Shown: positions 46,386-59,016, counted from the first letter of the stretch. The stretch: DNA of 64,000 nt from Ambrosia x helenae (GCA_030844895.1 CM061224.1:26307992-26371991), one strand, 5' to 3'. The notes: a model not told the origin generated them from the sequence alone. Numbers and translations: made by a program.

Positions 46386-46680
46386 AACCATAGAAATGCA
46401 ACATGCTCAATCATATGTGCAATGCCTTGTTCATCAAATTCCTAGTTAATTGACTCTACATACATCTCCATGTGGGCTTCAAACCTTCACATAACAATAT
46501 TTGAAGTATGTAATAAAATAGGTAAGCAAAAACATTAGAATCAAATGTTGGGAAATAAAAAATTAACCTGTTTTGTGGAATTTTAGTGGGCAAGATGAGG
46601 TAACAAAGACCATTTTCTAGTTGTCCCTTATACAGCTTTAGGTGGGATGAAAGTTGAGCACTACAAAACCCTTGGTGCTT
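46386..46680 (-). pseudogene. Captured stromal processing peptidase fragment
   Basis: Minus-strand exons read LKLYKGQLENGLCYLILP, then TKIPQNR, a splice-like junction, and FEAHMEMYVESIN-stop-EFDEQGIAHMIEHVAFL. This is the N-terminal zinc-binding part of the plastid stromal processing peptidase (M16 family), which removes transit peptides in the stroma. The HxxEH motif (HMIEH) is visible. An in-frame stop precedes EFDEQ, and the sequence departs from the family after VAFL. Non-functional fragment. Confidence 0.88.
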
Positions 46681-47511
46681 CAAAAATTAATAGAAGATAG
46701 CTGCTCCAAAACACCCTCTGGTCAGACTGTTTTCCCTGGACCCACATGGGACTTGACCCTGTTTTCCCTAACAATTTACAAGATAGAAATAAGATACACA
46801 CACTACAAGGTGCCGTGAAAATTTTAACTTATAAATAAGAAAAAACTTTGCATTGTTGTGCATTAAAACAGTTGTATGACATAATAAAAGGTTTGGTAAT
46901 TCCCTTTGCATTCTTGCTCCATTAATCATAGTTCAAGGCATAGAAATTTCATCTTAAAAATATACAAGATGTAAAGATAGATATACAGAATAGATCATAA
47001 ACACATATATGAGATGAAAATTGATTTACCAATGTAATTAACCAAAATTAGAGATCTTACAAATACATTGTCTACTCCATGCTTTGACAGATGAAATGCA
47101 TATTTGTTACAGAACACACTTGGGGTAAATTTGCCTATACGAAACCGTTTTCTTCGCCCATGATGAAATCACAAGAACCGTGTATTGTACCTAGTTTTTG
47201 TCAAAAAAACAGTTCTGACCCATTACACCCAGTCACCTACCTACCCCGCTCTTCCTGCTAGGTATACATACACCAAAATGGCAAAGTCAATCTTTTAATA
47301 AACAGTCCTACATCAGGATGAGCATTTCCCTGATCATGAAAAGCTTGGTCAAGATTCATCTATATCGCCTCTTTTACAACACAGCCTTATAGGTTATAAT
47401 CATACAGAAAGCAGCACGCATAAACTTAAAATGCAATGATATCAAAGGATAGTAATGATGATATAACCTTTAAGATCCATTTTACAGGCTTAAGGAAAGT
47501 AAGAGAACTTA

Positions 47512-47661
47512 CATCACTACAAGAACAACGGTAAGAAACTTCATATTGCAAGTTAGCTGCTTGCCACTATCAATTTGCTCCCACCAAGTCAACCTGTTGT
47601 TGATACCCTGGTCATCAGCAAAAGGCGTTCCCTTCTTCCAGTGAAAGAAGTTATATGTAAT
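47512..47661 (-). pseudogene. Captured ORMDL exon
   Basis: One minus-strand exon reads ITYNFFHWKKGTPFADDQG, then INNRLTWWEQIDSGKQLT and MKFLTVVLVV. This matches plant ORM1-like proteins, ER membrane regulators of serine palmitoyltransferase. It is bounded by AG (47663-47662) and a GTAAGT-like donor. The other ORMDL exons are not found next to it. Confidence 0.88.
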
Positions 47662-47859
47662 CTGATGGTGTAGAAAAAAAAAAACTTTAATGCTTGGGTA
47701 TAGTATTTGTGGGCCTTATCAAAAGATATACAACAAATGGTTCAAGAAGTAGTTTTTGTGCAAAAATGGACAATTAAAAATGTCATATTTGAGTGTAAAT
47801 TGAGAACCAATTGAAAAAAAAAAAAATCTTGAAACAGTGAAAAGTGAAACATACATTTG

Positions 47860-48135
47860 TTACATCATATCGAACAAGATCATGCCGATGGGATGGACAA
47901 TTAAACATGTTCTGAAGAAGATAACAATTATTAACCATCATTTAGCAACAATATAATTATGAAAATGTGGATCTACGAAATTGTAGTAATTGAACTTATA
48001 TATTAACAGATTTTAACCAATTGGTAAATTAACCACTAATTGCTATAGCAACCTAATTTGACGTTTGCGGAAAAGTACCTTCCTCTGCTCGAGTGACCAA
48101 ACCATAACCTCGATCGGAATCTTCATCCTCTACTC
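47860..48135 (-). pseudogene. Exon-like fragments of unidentified origin in Helitron unit B
   Basis: Two minus-strand stretches, MKIPIEVMVWSLEQRK (about 48070-48125) and MFNCPSHRHDLVRYDVTN (about 47858-47912), have protein-like composition and splice-like borders, and precede the ORMDL exon in the same orientation. I do not recognise the source. Confidence 0.4.
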
Positions 48136-49399
48136 ATGTTGTTTGAGGGGTTCACGCGCTTCGAGGGAAGGGATGCGCCTTCATACGCGGCGGCGCTCTG
48201 CCGTGGACCACCGAAGACCCATCGGTCTCTCCTTTTCTCTCTACTCTTTCTTTCTTTCTTTTGATGCAGTAAAGTGTGTTTGTGTGTTGTGTGTATAATT
48301 AGGGAGATTGGGGCAAATGATAGTGTCTTAATTTCTCTCTTACTCTCTGTGTCTCTTCCTTTTCCTTGTAATAAACACAATTGAAGCCTCTATTAAGTTT
48401 GAAGAAGACAAACCACCATTGTAGGGGTAGGGATGAAATATGGAGGTTAATATTGTAAAAGTGTTTTAATATTTCAAAGGATTAGGCGGGTGAAATGTCT
48501 ATATTACCCTTCTAAGTGTCTTAATTGTCACAATTATGCCCATAATACCCTTAAATTTCTTGCTTAAATATGTTGTACATGTTGCTTGTTAAGTTGTACG
48601 GAAATGCAAATTACTATGTTGACCATCACTCCTCCTTTATAATGTGTATATATATATATATATAGTGGGATTGCCCGCGCGTTGCTGCGGGTGCCCGACT
48701 GATGTCAGATAGGATTACGATATCTAATACGAACCAACCCATTATGGGTTCCTAATATTTTCATTCGATAATACTGTGCGATGTGGGGTGGCACAAATTT
48801 ACAACATAGACGAGTTGTCGCTGAGCATGTTATATGCGTTTCAATAAATTTGAGTGCGATAACTTTTTTTATTCATTGGTTGAAAAGGAGGGGGGTTGGG
48901 CTCCACAATCTGGTAGTATGAAATACATGATCTCATTTTAGAGCACTTTCTATTTTCTTGAAAGTTCTAAAACCTTACAAATTACAATTGAAGGCTTTAC
49001 CTGTTTCCTACACCTTTATACCACATATTCCATACTTTTATACTTATGTATATATTACAGAATTCTATCACACAACTAAGTCAAAACACCACATAAACAC
49101 ATCGTTGCACATGATCACATCATGATATCATTTTTCATCATTACTTCTATGATTCTATCCTTTGAGCAAACATTCAACACAAAATAAACTCATGGGAAAT
49201 ATTATGTACTAACCTTTGCATTTTTTTTCCTCATGATGTGAATGTTCCTTCAAGCTACGTTGACTTCCTAAAAGTCAACCTAAATGATATATAATCCAAT
49301 TAACTCACATATTGATACAGTTGACCAATTTTGTCCCTAACCTTCATTTATTTGTATACAACTATAGGCACTCATGCAATTACATCTTAACATTGAGAG

Positions 49400-50125
49400 T
49401 TTTTTTTAACGGTTCACTTCATTAAAAAACCGCACCAACCCACAAAACGGGGCGGCACACCGAACACGACCAAACACTATACACTCATGAATTTACACTA
49501 CTAAATCTGAATTTACACCACTCATCCCAAGTCAAAGAATATAACTTAGCTCTAGACTTAGCCCATAAATACCCCATAGCTTTAACCTCGCCAATAATGT
49601 CTTCCATCCTCGCCTTCTTATCTTCGAACACGACCAAACACTATACACTCATGAATTTACACTACTAAATCTGAATTTACACCACTCATCCCAAGTCAAA
49701 GAATATAACTTAGCTCTAGACTTAGCCCATAAATACCCCATAGCTTTAACCTCGCCAATAATGTCTTCCATCCTCGCCTTCTTATCTTCGAACTTAAGCC
49801 CATTCCTAGCCCTCCAGATACTCCAGCAACCAATGATAATGATTTTCGCTCTCCCTGACAGTCCGATGTGATTATGGATCTCGAAAAGGTCGGAAATGGA
49901 AATTGGAAACAAGCTCTGCACTCTGCACCACGAAGACACATTCTGCCACAACATAGACACAAACACACAGCCCGTAAATAAGCGATCCACCATCTCTTCA
50001 GCTTCGCCACGTTCCTTGATAACATCACAGTTTGTTAAAGCTAGTTCTTCAAGGTTATCACTCAAAGCTACCCCTAAGGTTTTGAGACCTTCACCTGTAA
50101 CCATACAACTTGCTATGTTACTACC
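49400..50125 (-). mobile_element. 5'-truncated LINE with a 164-bp internal duplication
   Basis: Minus-strand frame 49649-50104 encodes the end of an L1-type ORF2 zinc-binding domain (VDRLFTGCVFVSMLWQNVSS, GCWSIWRARNGLKFEDKK, then SLTWDEWCKF). A T run near 49401-49408 represents the poly(A) tail. 49461-49624 and 49625-49788 are an exact-looking 164-bp tandem duplication across the coding end. No TSD found. Confidence 0.82.
49461..49788. repeat. 164-bp tandem duplication
   Basis: Both copies start CGAACACGACC/CGAACACGACC and run to CTTCTTATCTT. The CGAAC shared by the junctions suggests microhomology-mediated or slippage duplication. Confidence 0.93.
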
Positions 50126-52220
50126 ATTAGTCTATTACTGATGTTAGTATGAGTACAACTACTTTTTATAACACGATGCTCTGTTGTAGTATAAGTGCAA
50201 CTTTTTATGTTACTACCATTAGTCTATTACTAATATTAGTATAACTATAAGTACAGCTACACATACTGCGAACACCAAGCCGCACGCCTACTCGGAAGGG
50301 GTGGCGGCGGTGTTAACGAAGGCGCCCATCATTCATTTTGAGTAAGGTAGAAGAAATGTTTCTAAATGAATACCACATTGTTCATGAGCGTGTTGCTTGA
50401 TATCTTTAAACCATAGTCAAATTCTATAAAAGATAATCTTGCAAAGGTTCACATTTGTCACAACTATTAGTCACATGCCCACTCACTCTGACATATTAGA
50501 GTATCTTTGATGTATGCATCCATTTCAACCATTATTATTATTATTATGAAAACTGGTGCGATGAATAGAGTTTGCCTAAACTTAGTGTAAATGGGGTGAC
50601 TAATAACATTAGACCAAAAACTTGATCATACTAAACCAAAAACGATCAGATTAGTATCTTGGTTGGAGATGGTAACAAGTGATGAAAGATAAAGATCTCA
50701 TAAAATAGTGATAAGTAAAAATGGCAAATTCAACCTATTTTACTCGTAAATGGGTAAATTTAGATTGTGTGTTACGTCTAACGACTCAAATCAAGTAAAC
50801 TCTAAAGTGGCCTGAAGTGTTTTAAGTGCATAATACACCAACTATCTTTTTATTTAACTAATATATTATCGAAACATTATGGCTCAATTAAAAAAAGAAC
50901 ACCAAACGAAAATCACAAAAAAAAAAAACGAAAAATATAAGAACGAGTTTACCTAAAACACAATGGCGCCAACTTCAAGTCACGTGTAAACATCAACGGA
51001 ATGCACAATTAGGGCAAACACATTCAATCATGGCAATAGCGTGCCTACACAGAAAATAAAACAACGCATAGAGAAGCAAACATAAAACGAAATAAAAAAT
51101 GAGACCACACACCTTATGCATCTAACAAACCTGATGGAAAAATTCAAATAAGAAGCTAGTTGTGTTAGACCAAAATAAATTTATCACGTCACGATGAAAA
51201 AACTGTAGTATTGCCGTAAAACTTTTCTAAATATGAATAAAAATCATATATTTGTTTTCTTTTGAAGACCATTTATATGGTACTTATTTTGAAAATACAA
51301 GCTATAATCTTACAAATAACAACAGAAGCAATAAAGAAAAGATTGTAAGTTTATGTAAAATCTAATAGAAGACATAGTATATCTATTAAAGGTCTAATCA
51401 AACAAATTCAACATGCACAAACAGTTCCTTAACAAAACTGAATCAAATTCAACAAAATTGGGAATAATGAATAAGGAAATAACATACCGGCATAAAAAAA
51501 CCATAGAATCATGAACCAGAATCGTAGAGAATCGATGTCTAATCTGGTTGATATTTAATAGAATTTAGAGTGAGAATCGATTATGTCTATTTCAAAAACG
51601 GACTCAACATCTCAAATTCAAATGGACGATAAATCACAACATTTCTATAATCCATTCTCGAAGTTGTCAGGGACGAATTTTGACAGTCAGAATGGAAATA
51701 GCAATAGTCGGGGACGAATTTTGACCTAAAACAAAGAAGAAAGAAGCATCCAACATAGTGGTAACCACAAATCAGCAAGAAATAACATAAATGGTACCTT
51801 GAGACAATTGTAGGTCTTTAAAGAATGATTTTCAACATTCCTATAACACAATTACAATCACAACAAATTAGATTTAAACAATCACAATAAGAATATAAAT
51901 GTATGCAAAAAGATTAGAGGTAACCTAAAAATACGTAGGTGAACCAGCAAATATAAGCTGCATAGTGAAAATTAGTTACCATGTAAAGGCAGGGGAGGGA
52001 GGGGATATGTGACTAATATAGCATTGACCTGGGTGTTTTAATGGGTATTAACACAATCAATAAAATTCGTGAGTACACAAAGGCAGGGGATGGAAGGGAT
52101 TTGTAAACAAATCCAAGATTCCAATCTTCCATACTCCGTAGTCAAATTCACAACTAAAAATATATATAAAAAAACACATTAAGTCAAGTAATATAGTAAT
52201 AGAACATTAAAACAATATTA
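50126..52220. other. Interior of Helitron unit C, no gene recognised
   Basis: AT-rich, scattered short open frames without domains. A short (ATT)n tract lies at 50532-50546. Confidence 0.45.
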
Positions 52221-52530
52221 TTAAAACAATAAAGTAATAAACCTAAGAAGATCTGTTGAAGCTTTTAGACAGGCGTAAATGAGGAGCAGCCGGACGGGTG
52301 ACCGGCGATGGAGACAATTATCCGGCACCGGAAACCCATCGGACGGTGGAGATTCATCTGCATCAACCATCACATAAACACATAAAGTGTATTTTAACTT
52401 CCTCCATTTACTCCCCATTAGAAGAAGATCTGGAAGTGGGTATTGAGCAAGAAGGTGTGAGTTGAAGAATGGTTGCTTTGGTCGGTTATTAATGAATGGA
52501 GAATCGCTTAACCTTCCAAGTTCCATAACG
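52221..52530 (-). pseudogene. Host-like coding fragment in Helitron unit C
   Basis: A minus-strand frame contains MGSKWRKLKYTLCVYV followed by ESPPSDGFPVP. The MGSKWRK(A/V)K start resembles that of an uncharacterised plant family whose N-terminus I recall, but the match is short. It is probably another captured fragment. A short direct duplication (GGAGAATCGCTTAACCTTCC) lies at about 52498-52555. Confidence 0.4.
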
Positions 52531-53166
52531 GAGAATCGCTTAACCTTCCAAGTTCCATCGCATTGAAGATTGAAGAAATTGATTAGGGGAATAGGTTTTC
52601 AATAGATTAAGATACACATGAGGGCAGATATGGAATATGTTTTAAGGATGTGAGGCATGAGTCAATGTAAAATTACATTGCTACCCTTCTAAGTGTCTTA
52701 ATAGTACAAAAAGTTCCAATTATACCCTCATTCTATAAGCTTGATTCACTTGTACATGTTGTTGTAATAGTTGGATGGTGTACAAAATTACTATGGTAGT
52801 CATCACTCTTCCTTAATAAGATAATATAGATAGATAAGAAATCAAAACAAAACTATTGATGCAATATTACATTACAGTATTGGCATCAAAGGAGAAAGGA
52901 GTATGTGAGCCAACCCAACATTCTTTCTTGCTCACAAAACAAAATTATTCTTTAAACATTACATTATTGATGCAATATTACATTACATTATTGGCATCAA
53001 AATACGAGTTTATCACACCCTATAGTTGATGGGCACAAAACCATTGGGTATGAATGTCCTGAAAACCGGGCCACCAGAAACAAAAACTGGCAAATGCCAC
53101 TCACATAATATATCGAACATCTTGATATATATATATATATAGGCACCAGGTGAATTTTTTGATACT

Positions 53167-56100
53167 CTACAAAGTTGGAGGTATCCATATGTATCCATGA
53201 GTTTGAACATACCCCACGTTTTCAGCCAGCTTATCCGCTTCCTCCGGGCCTCTGCTTCCAGGCTTGTATGAAAGCGGTTTCATTTCACCTCTATCGATTC
53301 TGTGTAGAAGAGGTGTAAAAATCTCCCAAGCCGCCTGCTCATTCAGTTAACATTACTTTTAGATTTATAGCTTAGCAGAGATGTCAATAGGGTACCTTGG
53401 TGGGTCAAAATGGTGTTTTATGGCTGACCCGAAAAACTTATGTCCTAAAACGGGGCGATTTCATGCATGCTCTGCTAAAGTTTAAAATTTCAAACATGTC
53501 ATATTTGCTCATTTTGTAACAGATAAGACAACCAATTACTTGTAACAGTGTTTCGTTGATTGAACTAACGAGAGATTACATGTTGAAATTACTCTTCGTT
53601 TATATACTAAAGCAAAGATTTTATGTTATTTACTATAGAATGGGTAAATATGATATTTTTAGTGTTTTGCAAGGGTGTATATATGAATTACTATACGCTT
53701 TGGTCAACCTTCAACTAGACTTGTTTCCAATATTAGCCTATGTTTTTTTATGTTATCCATCTAATGTGGTATAAAACATGCCCAAGTCGATGCATTCAGA
53801 AATAAACGGGTCAAAATTAGATACTCAAGGTCCAAGGAAAGAGTTAGTTTATGCATACCTTCAACTCATCTCTGCGAACGAAATGTTGTTGGTCACCTCT
53901 TATCCTGTGAATTCAAACACCACATTTGTTAAACTTACAGGAACAAGCAATGTATGTAGTTACTGCATTTATACATGCATATATTCTCTTGTACTATTTT
54001 TTATACTTAATATGAAGTAGATGCAAAGATATACTTACGTGTCAAGAATCAAACGCTCATAAGCCTCTGGAATTATGGTTTCTTGATACCTCTGCCCATA
54101 CGACAAATCTAATTCACTCTGAACAGTCTTCATTTCAAGCCCAGGTTGCTTGACCTAAATAGGAGATTATGTTAAGACACTTTACGAAATGTCTAAAATG
54201 CTCTTCAAGTATGGATACAAATTGAATACATCATCCTTTGCAATGATTACAAGGGAATACTTACGGTTAGCTTCATGTACATGGCCTCTGAAGGTTGCAG
54301 TCTAATGACAAACTCGTTTCTGCCTTGTTTTTTACCTGAAGGGATAAAAAGTATCGTTTAATTCTTTAATCTCCGATTGATAATATAAAAAGATAAAGAT
54401 GGAAGTGTTTCTAAAATTAAGAAAAACCCGATAACATACATTTATATATGTCGCCAGGAACATCCTTAAACTGCACCCGGATTTCTGCCTTTCTTGAATT
54501 TAAAGCTTTCCCTGCCTTTATAATAAACGGAACACCTACAACATGCCAAGTATAATTCATTAGTGACATTTCATTAAAGCTTATGTTTATATGATCTGGA
54601 GTTGTGTTATATGTCAAACAGATCAAACTAGAAAAACTTGGCTCAAAAGCTGGTACAGGTCAAACGGGTTAAAATTACCTAAAGCCATGTTTAATGCCTA
54701 CAACATCCTAGATAGCTTATTCAAATTTTAAACTATTGTTGTAATAAATTTATTCCTTTTATATTCTTAATTAACACATTAGTTATTCTTAAAAAAAAGA
54801 AAGAAAAAAAGTTTTTGCAGGTCAACCCAACTGACCCAGCTTGTTTCCACGGTAAATGACCAGTTTCTGCCCATTTTGCCCCCACTAGTATGAAGGTCAA
54901 GTCGTCAACTGCGCTACCTATCGGTGTTACTGGATGCTTATTTATGAAAATCTAAGTATAGATGGATAACATTAATAAGCTGTCATACCTTCCCATCTTT
55001 CATTATGAATTCTCAGAACCATGGTTGCAAAGGTTGGAGTGTTTGAGTTATCGGGAACTGTTGGATCATCTGTATAGCCATCATATTGTCCCAGCACAAC
55101 TTCGGTGTCTTCAATTGGAAGAACAGACTGGAGAACCTAAAGAACATAAGCATCAGAGAGTGAGTTAAACCTTTATTGGTCAATTTGTTATGTGAAAATG
55201 AATCATTAGCATGGTTCTAACAAGAAAGTCAAATAATTAACAAAAAAAGTCGAAGTATACACCTTCACTTTCTCATCGCGAACATGCTCCGGCTTTAAAG
55301 AAACAGGCTTCTCCATAGCCACTAGGCAAAGGACCTGCAATATGAAGAGCAATTTAGGCATTTGACATAGGATGTAGAAAAACTATATTAAAGAATCATG
55401 GTACTAGATTAGTGTTCACAATATCAATTAATTTTCTCTTACCTGTAATAGATGATTTTGTATGATGTCCCTGATGATTCTGTTTCAAGAAAGAATACAT
55501 GGAAGTCAATAATTAGTGTCGTGAGAAGCAAAATGAACGGTTTTAACGGGCAACAAAGTGACAATACTGTCAAGAAAATGGGAAAAGACAAAACATGATG
55601 TCATAGATAAACTTCTGATTATAACATCATAAGATATGAATAATAACAGAAATTACCCATATTGATCGAAATACCCTCCACGGCCATCAGTTCCAAAATC
55701 CTCTCTAAACACAATCTGAAAGAATATTTCAGAATAAAAGAAAAAAACATATAAATAAAATTTCAATTAAATAATATGGGTACTTTGTAGCTTATAATGG
55801 TGGTATTCAAAATCAAATATAAAGCTAATGAAACAATACATTTCATAAAGAATTCTCACCTGTATATTAGAAATGTTGTCACGGTTCCATAGTGGCAGGA
55901 ACAAACGATTTGCAAAACGAAGTACCATCTGCTCATTAGTTAAAATAATTATCAGGGAACATTTGTTTTGAAGAGATTATAAAAGAAAGCTTGATATATG
56001 AGTAGTTTCAGTGTTGTTACCAAGTTCTGCACCAACTCTTTTCCCAAATAATGATCAATACGGTAAATTTGTGGTTCATCAAACAGTTCTCCAATCTGAG

Positions 56101-58049
56101 AACTGAGTTCTTCAGCAGAAGCCAAATCCTTACCAAACGGCTTCTCAACAACAATTCGAGTCCAACCACCAAGGTCCGCTGCAGAAATAACACTTAATTT
56201 ACATAAATCCAGCTGACACTTATATATAACATACAACAAAAGCTAAACTTTCATTAAAAATTGGCACATAACATATATTTTCTCATACAGGGCCCAGACA
56301 GAGGCCGATTAAATTGTCACGGGTCTATATGATATAAGTTACCAATATATACTGCCCGTGATGCACAAAAGATATGAAATTGAAATTAGGATTCGGAATG
56401 CATACATTTATTCATGCAATAACTTTTTATCATCTTGCAGACAGGTGGATATACAGATGGAGGGAGAGCGAGGTAGAAGAGTCTTCTCGATGATCCTTCT
56501 GTACTGTTTTTTGATAGCTCATACTCGGATATTGCCTTGTCCAACAATCGAAATCCTTCCTCAGTATCATAAGCACCAGCTACGTATTTGATCTATACAA
56601 GCAATCAGAAGTGAGAATGAGGTGTAAAACTAGTAATGGACCTGAACCAAATTAAGTGAAGTGATCCTCTTAGTTTCTGATATTCCAAACTTTAAGCACC
56701 ATCTGTATCCTCTTTGTAATTTTTTTAAACACATTTGGTAATTTCTTCTCGTGATTATCAATTTTGGGTGATTAAATTGTAGTTAATATGCTTTTCATCT
56801 AGTTTAACACACGATAATTCTACTTTTCATTGAAATGTATCAAAAGTCAACCTTTTAAGCTGATAAGTGAAAACCTTTCCATTGCAATTACCAAAAATAT
56901 AATATATTGACTTGTGGTGATCAAAAGATTGAATTAAGGTAAGATCGCTTTACCTTTTACATCTTGACCAAAAATCTATGTTCTAGGCCAGTACTTACCA
57001 ATTGCAGAAATTGGGTTACATCTTCCTCATGTGTGCGCTCACAACCTTTGCATGGTGTAAGATATCTGTGGTAACAGTTTAAAAAGACCAGTAAGTGCTT
57101 TGAGATTTTATCTCTGAACTTCTACAAAAAATTCTGGAACCAATTTACTAGATCATGCATCATGTATGGTTCATTCACTAGAACAAATGACAATAAACTA
57201 ATAGAAGAATATAAAGCAATGCATGCGTCAATTGTAATGCACAGACCAGGGCCAGCTTAACCTATTGGAGGCCCAAAGTGGATTAAAAATTTATGCCCTT
57301 TTTCATTAGAAGAAAACTATTTTCTTGCTTAGGATCCTATTACGTGGACATACGCTGACGCACATTTTTATATAGGATTTCTAAAAGGCACACAATGACA
57401 TAATCAATCACACATATACTGATTCTTTGCTCTCCTTGTGATAACTGACGCACATTAAACGAAGTTAAACCCTAAATCACCTATTTAAATCCAATTTGTG
57501 AAAATGAAAAAAAAAATTACAAAGATAATTGGCAGAAAGTCCTTATCCCGACAGTTCATAAATCCAATTCTTGGTCATAATATGTTGACATGACCAAGAA
57601 TTGCAGAATCGCACACATATACTCGAAAAATAATAATGAAATTGGGGACCCTTTGTATGTGAGGCCCCAAGTTACAGCCTATTTTCTTGAGCCGTCCCTG
57701 TCACAGTCTCACAGACTCACCAGCCTACATCTGATTGTAGTGAAGATCTGGTTTTCTAAATCCCATAAAACAAATGAACAAATGCAAGAAAACCTCACCC
57801 GCGAATGCGTTCTCTCAGATCGTCGTCTGAAATCTTGGTCCTGGCATAACCAAATATATGAACATCCTGTGATTGAATAAATCCCTGACGGTAGAGATGA
57901 AACAGTGCAGGAAAAGTCTTCTTCTTCGCAAGATCACCAGAAGCCCCAAGCACTATAATCGAAAGACATCCGGTTTCCGGTACAAACTCACTCACCGACT
58001 CACTCTTAATCGGAGCTCTTTGTTCAACAGACCATTGACCCAATCCCAT
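53167..58049 (-). CDS. G6PDH: Glucose-6-phosphate dehydrogenase, cytosolic, 14 coding exons
   Basis: First enzyme of the oxidative pentose phosphate pathway: glucose-6-phosphate + NADP+ to 6-phosphogluconolactone + NADPH. Exons (5' to 3'): 58049-57799, 57065-56999, 56592-56406, 56178-56021, 55928-55860, 55715-55657, 55479-55443, 55334-55263, 55136-54989, 54535-54440, 54335-54265, 54154-54039, 53904-53859, 53334-53167. All introns are GT-AG and phases agree, giving 514 codons plus TAG. Motifs: NADP-binding [10 protein letters not shown] (35-44), substrate site RIDHYLGKE (208-216, Lys215), catalytic His273 in [17 protein letters not shown] at the C-terminus. Start ATG 58049 gives MGLGQW, like known cytosolic isoforms. 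There is no transit peptide, so it is cytosolic and not of the redox-regulated plastid type. Intact. Confidence 0.96.
57247..57700. mobile_element. hAT-type MITE in intron 1 of G6PDH
   Basis: Ends CAGGGCCAGCTTAACC (left) and CAGGGACGGCTCAAG (from the right). Flanking octamers GCACAGAC and TCACAGTC agree at six of eight positions, an aged TSD. Inner segments GGAGGCCC and GAGGCCCC are also shared. Non-coding. Confidence 0.75.
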
Positions 58050-58096
58050 CTTCACACGCTCCAAATCAAATTTAACTAGTGAAACCCACCTCTATT

Positions 58097-59016
58097 CTGC
58101 ACATACAAATTTCAAGGAAAAAAAAAAAGAGAATCAAATGATCTGAAAATACAGATCAAGTTTCAATTACTAACAATTAACAGATTTAGCAAACCTAAAC
58201 TGTTTCAACTTTCAAATACCATCAATTAACAGAATTCGCTCAAATAGTCCTTAGAAATTCCAAATCAAACTCAACTTCACCAAAATTTGTCAAAAAATGA
58301 GAACACTTTCTGGTTTTTGCTCAAATGATCTTAAAATACAGATTACCATACACAACGGAAAACGAGTAGAATATATCAATTTCAAATGCTAACAGTTAAC
58401 AGATTTGGCTCAAATGATATACACATATTGCAAACCAAACACAATTTCACAACAAATTTCAAAAGATGATAATCAGCACTTTATAAATTTGGCTCAAATG
58501 ATCTGAAAATACAGATCAAGATTCAATTACTAACAATTAACAGATTTACCAAACCCTAACAGTTAACAGATTTGCTCAAATGATCTCCACAAATTCTTAA
58601 TTTGAACATAATTTCATCAAAAGAATGTACTCTCAACACTTACTAAATATGCCTGAAATGATCTGAAAATACAGATTACCAAACACAATCGGATACGATT
58701 ACAGTAGATCAATTTTCAATTCCTAACCATTAACAGATTAAGCAAACCCTAACCTGTTTCAATTGCTAACAGTTAACAGATTTGCTTCAAATGATCTCCA
58801 CAAATTCTTAATCAAACATAATTTCACTAACAAATGGACTGTCAACACTTATTAAACATACCTCAAATGATCTGAAAATACAGATTAAGTTTCAATTAGA
58901 AAAAAAATAACATATATGCCTCAAATAATCTTCACACATGTAACTTCAACAACAAATAGATGTATGAAACCCTAACAGATAACTAAACAACCATTAAACT
59001 GAATCAACGAACGTAC
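58097..59016 (-). other. 5'UTR intron of G6PDH
   Basis: On the minus strand the donor TCAG/GTACGT (59017/59016) and acceptor TGTGCAG/AATAG (58097/58096) frame a 920-bp intron between a short leader exon and the coding start 47 bp further on. No ATG is seen in the last leader piece before the chosen start. Inferred from splice consensus only. Confidence 0.65.
58130..58930 (-). repeat. Degenerate tandem repeats in the G6PDH 5'UTR intron
   Basis: Recurring blocks CTCAAATGATCTGAAAATAC, CAGATTA(C)CA-AACACAA, TTTCAATTACTAACAATTAA, CAGATTTAGCAAACCCTAAC occur five to seven times with spacing of about 120-190 bp. Confidence 0.82.

Larger units (their letters stand above)
44164..48662 (-). mobile_element. 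Helitron unit B with captured gene fragments
   Basis: 3' terminus CTAG (44164-44167) with the hairpin CCCGCGCG-TTACTG-CGGGTGCG region (44177-44196). The 5' end lies in a (TA)n tract at about 48648-48662 just before unit C, preceded by the family motif CTCCTTTATAAT and, further left, TGTTGTACATGTTG. It carries stromal processing peptidase and ORMDL pieces, and a hAT element. No Rep/helicase. Confidence 0.7.
48663..52830 (-). mobile_element. Helitron unit C
   Basis: The 3' end at about 48663 has the hairpin CCCGCGCG-TTGCTG-CGGGTGC (48674-48694) but CTAG is eroded to CTAT. The 5' terminus is TCTATATTATCTTATTAAGG starting at 52830. The 5' 140 bp match unit A closely (GTGATGACTACCATAGTAAT, CATCCAACTATTACAACAAC). 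Contents: a LINE piece with an internal duplication and a small host-like coding fragment. The G6PDH stop codon lies 337 bp to the right. Confidence 0.75.

Noticed and set aside
48123..48380. 85-codon minus-strand frame as a gene
   Set aside because: No recognised domain, and the frame runs through low-complexity sequence in a Helitron.
58050..58064. Upstream extension of G6PDH by five codons
   Set aside because: It would need a TTG start; the ATG at 58049 matches the usual start of cytosolic isoforms.
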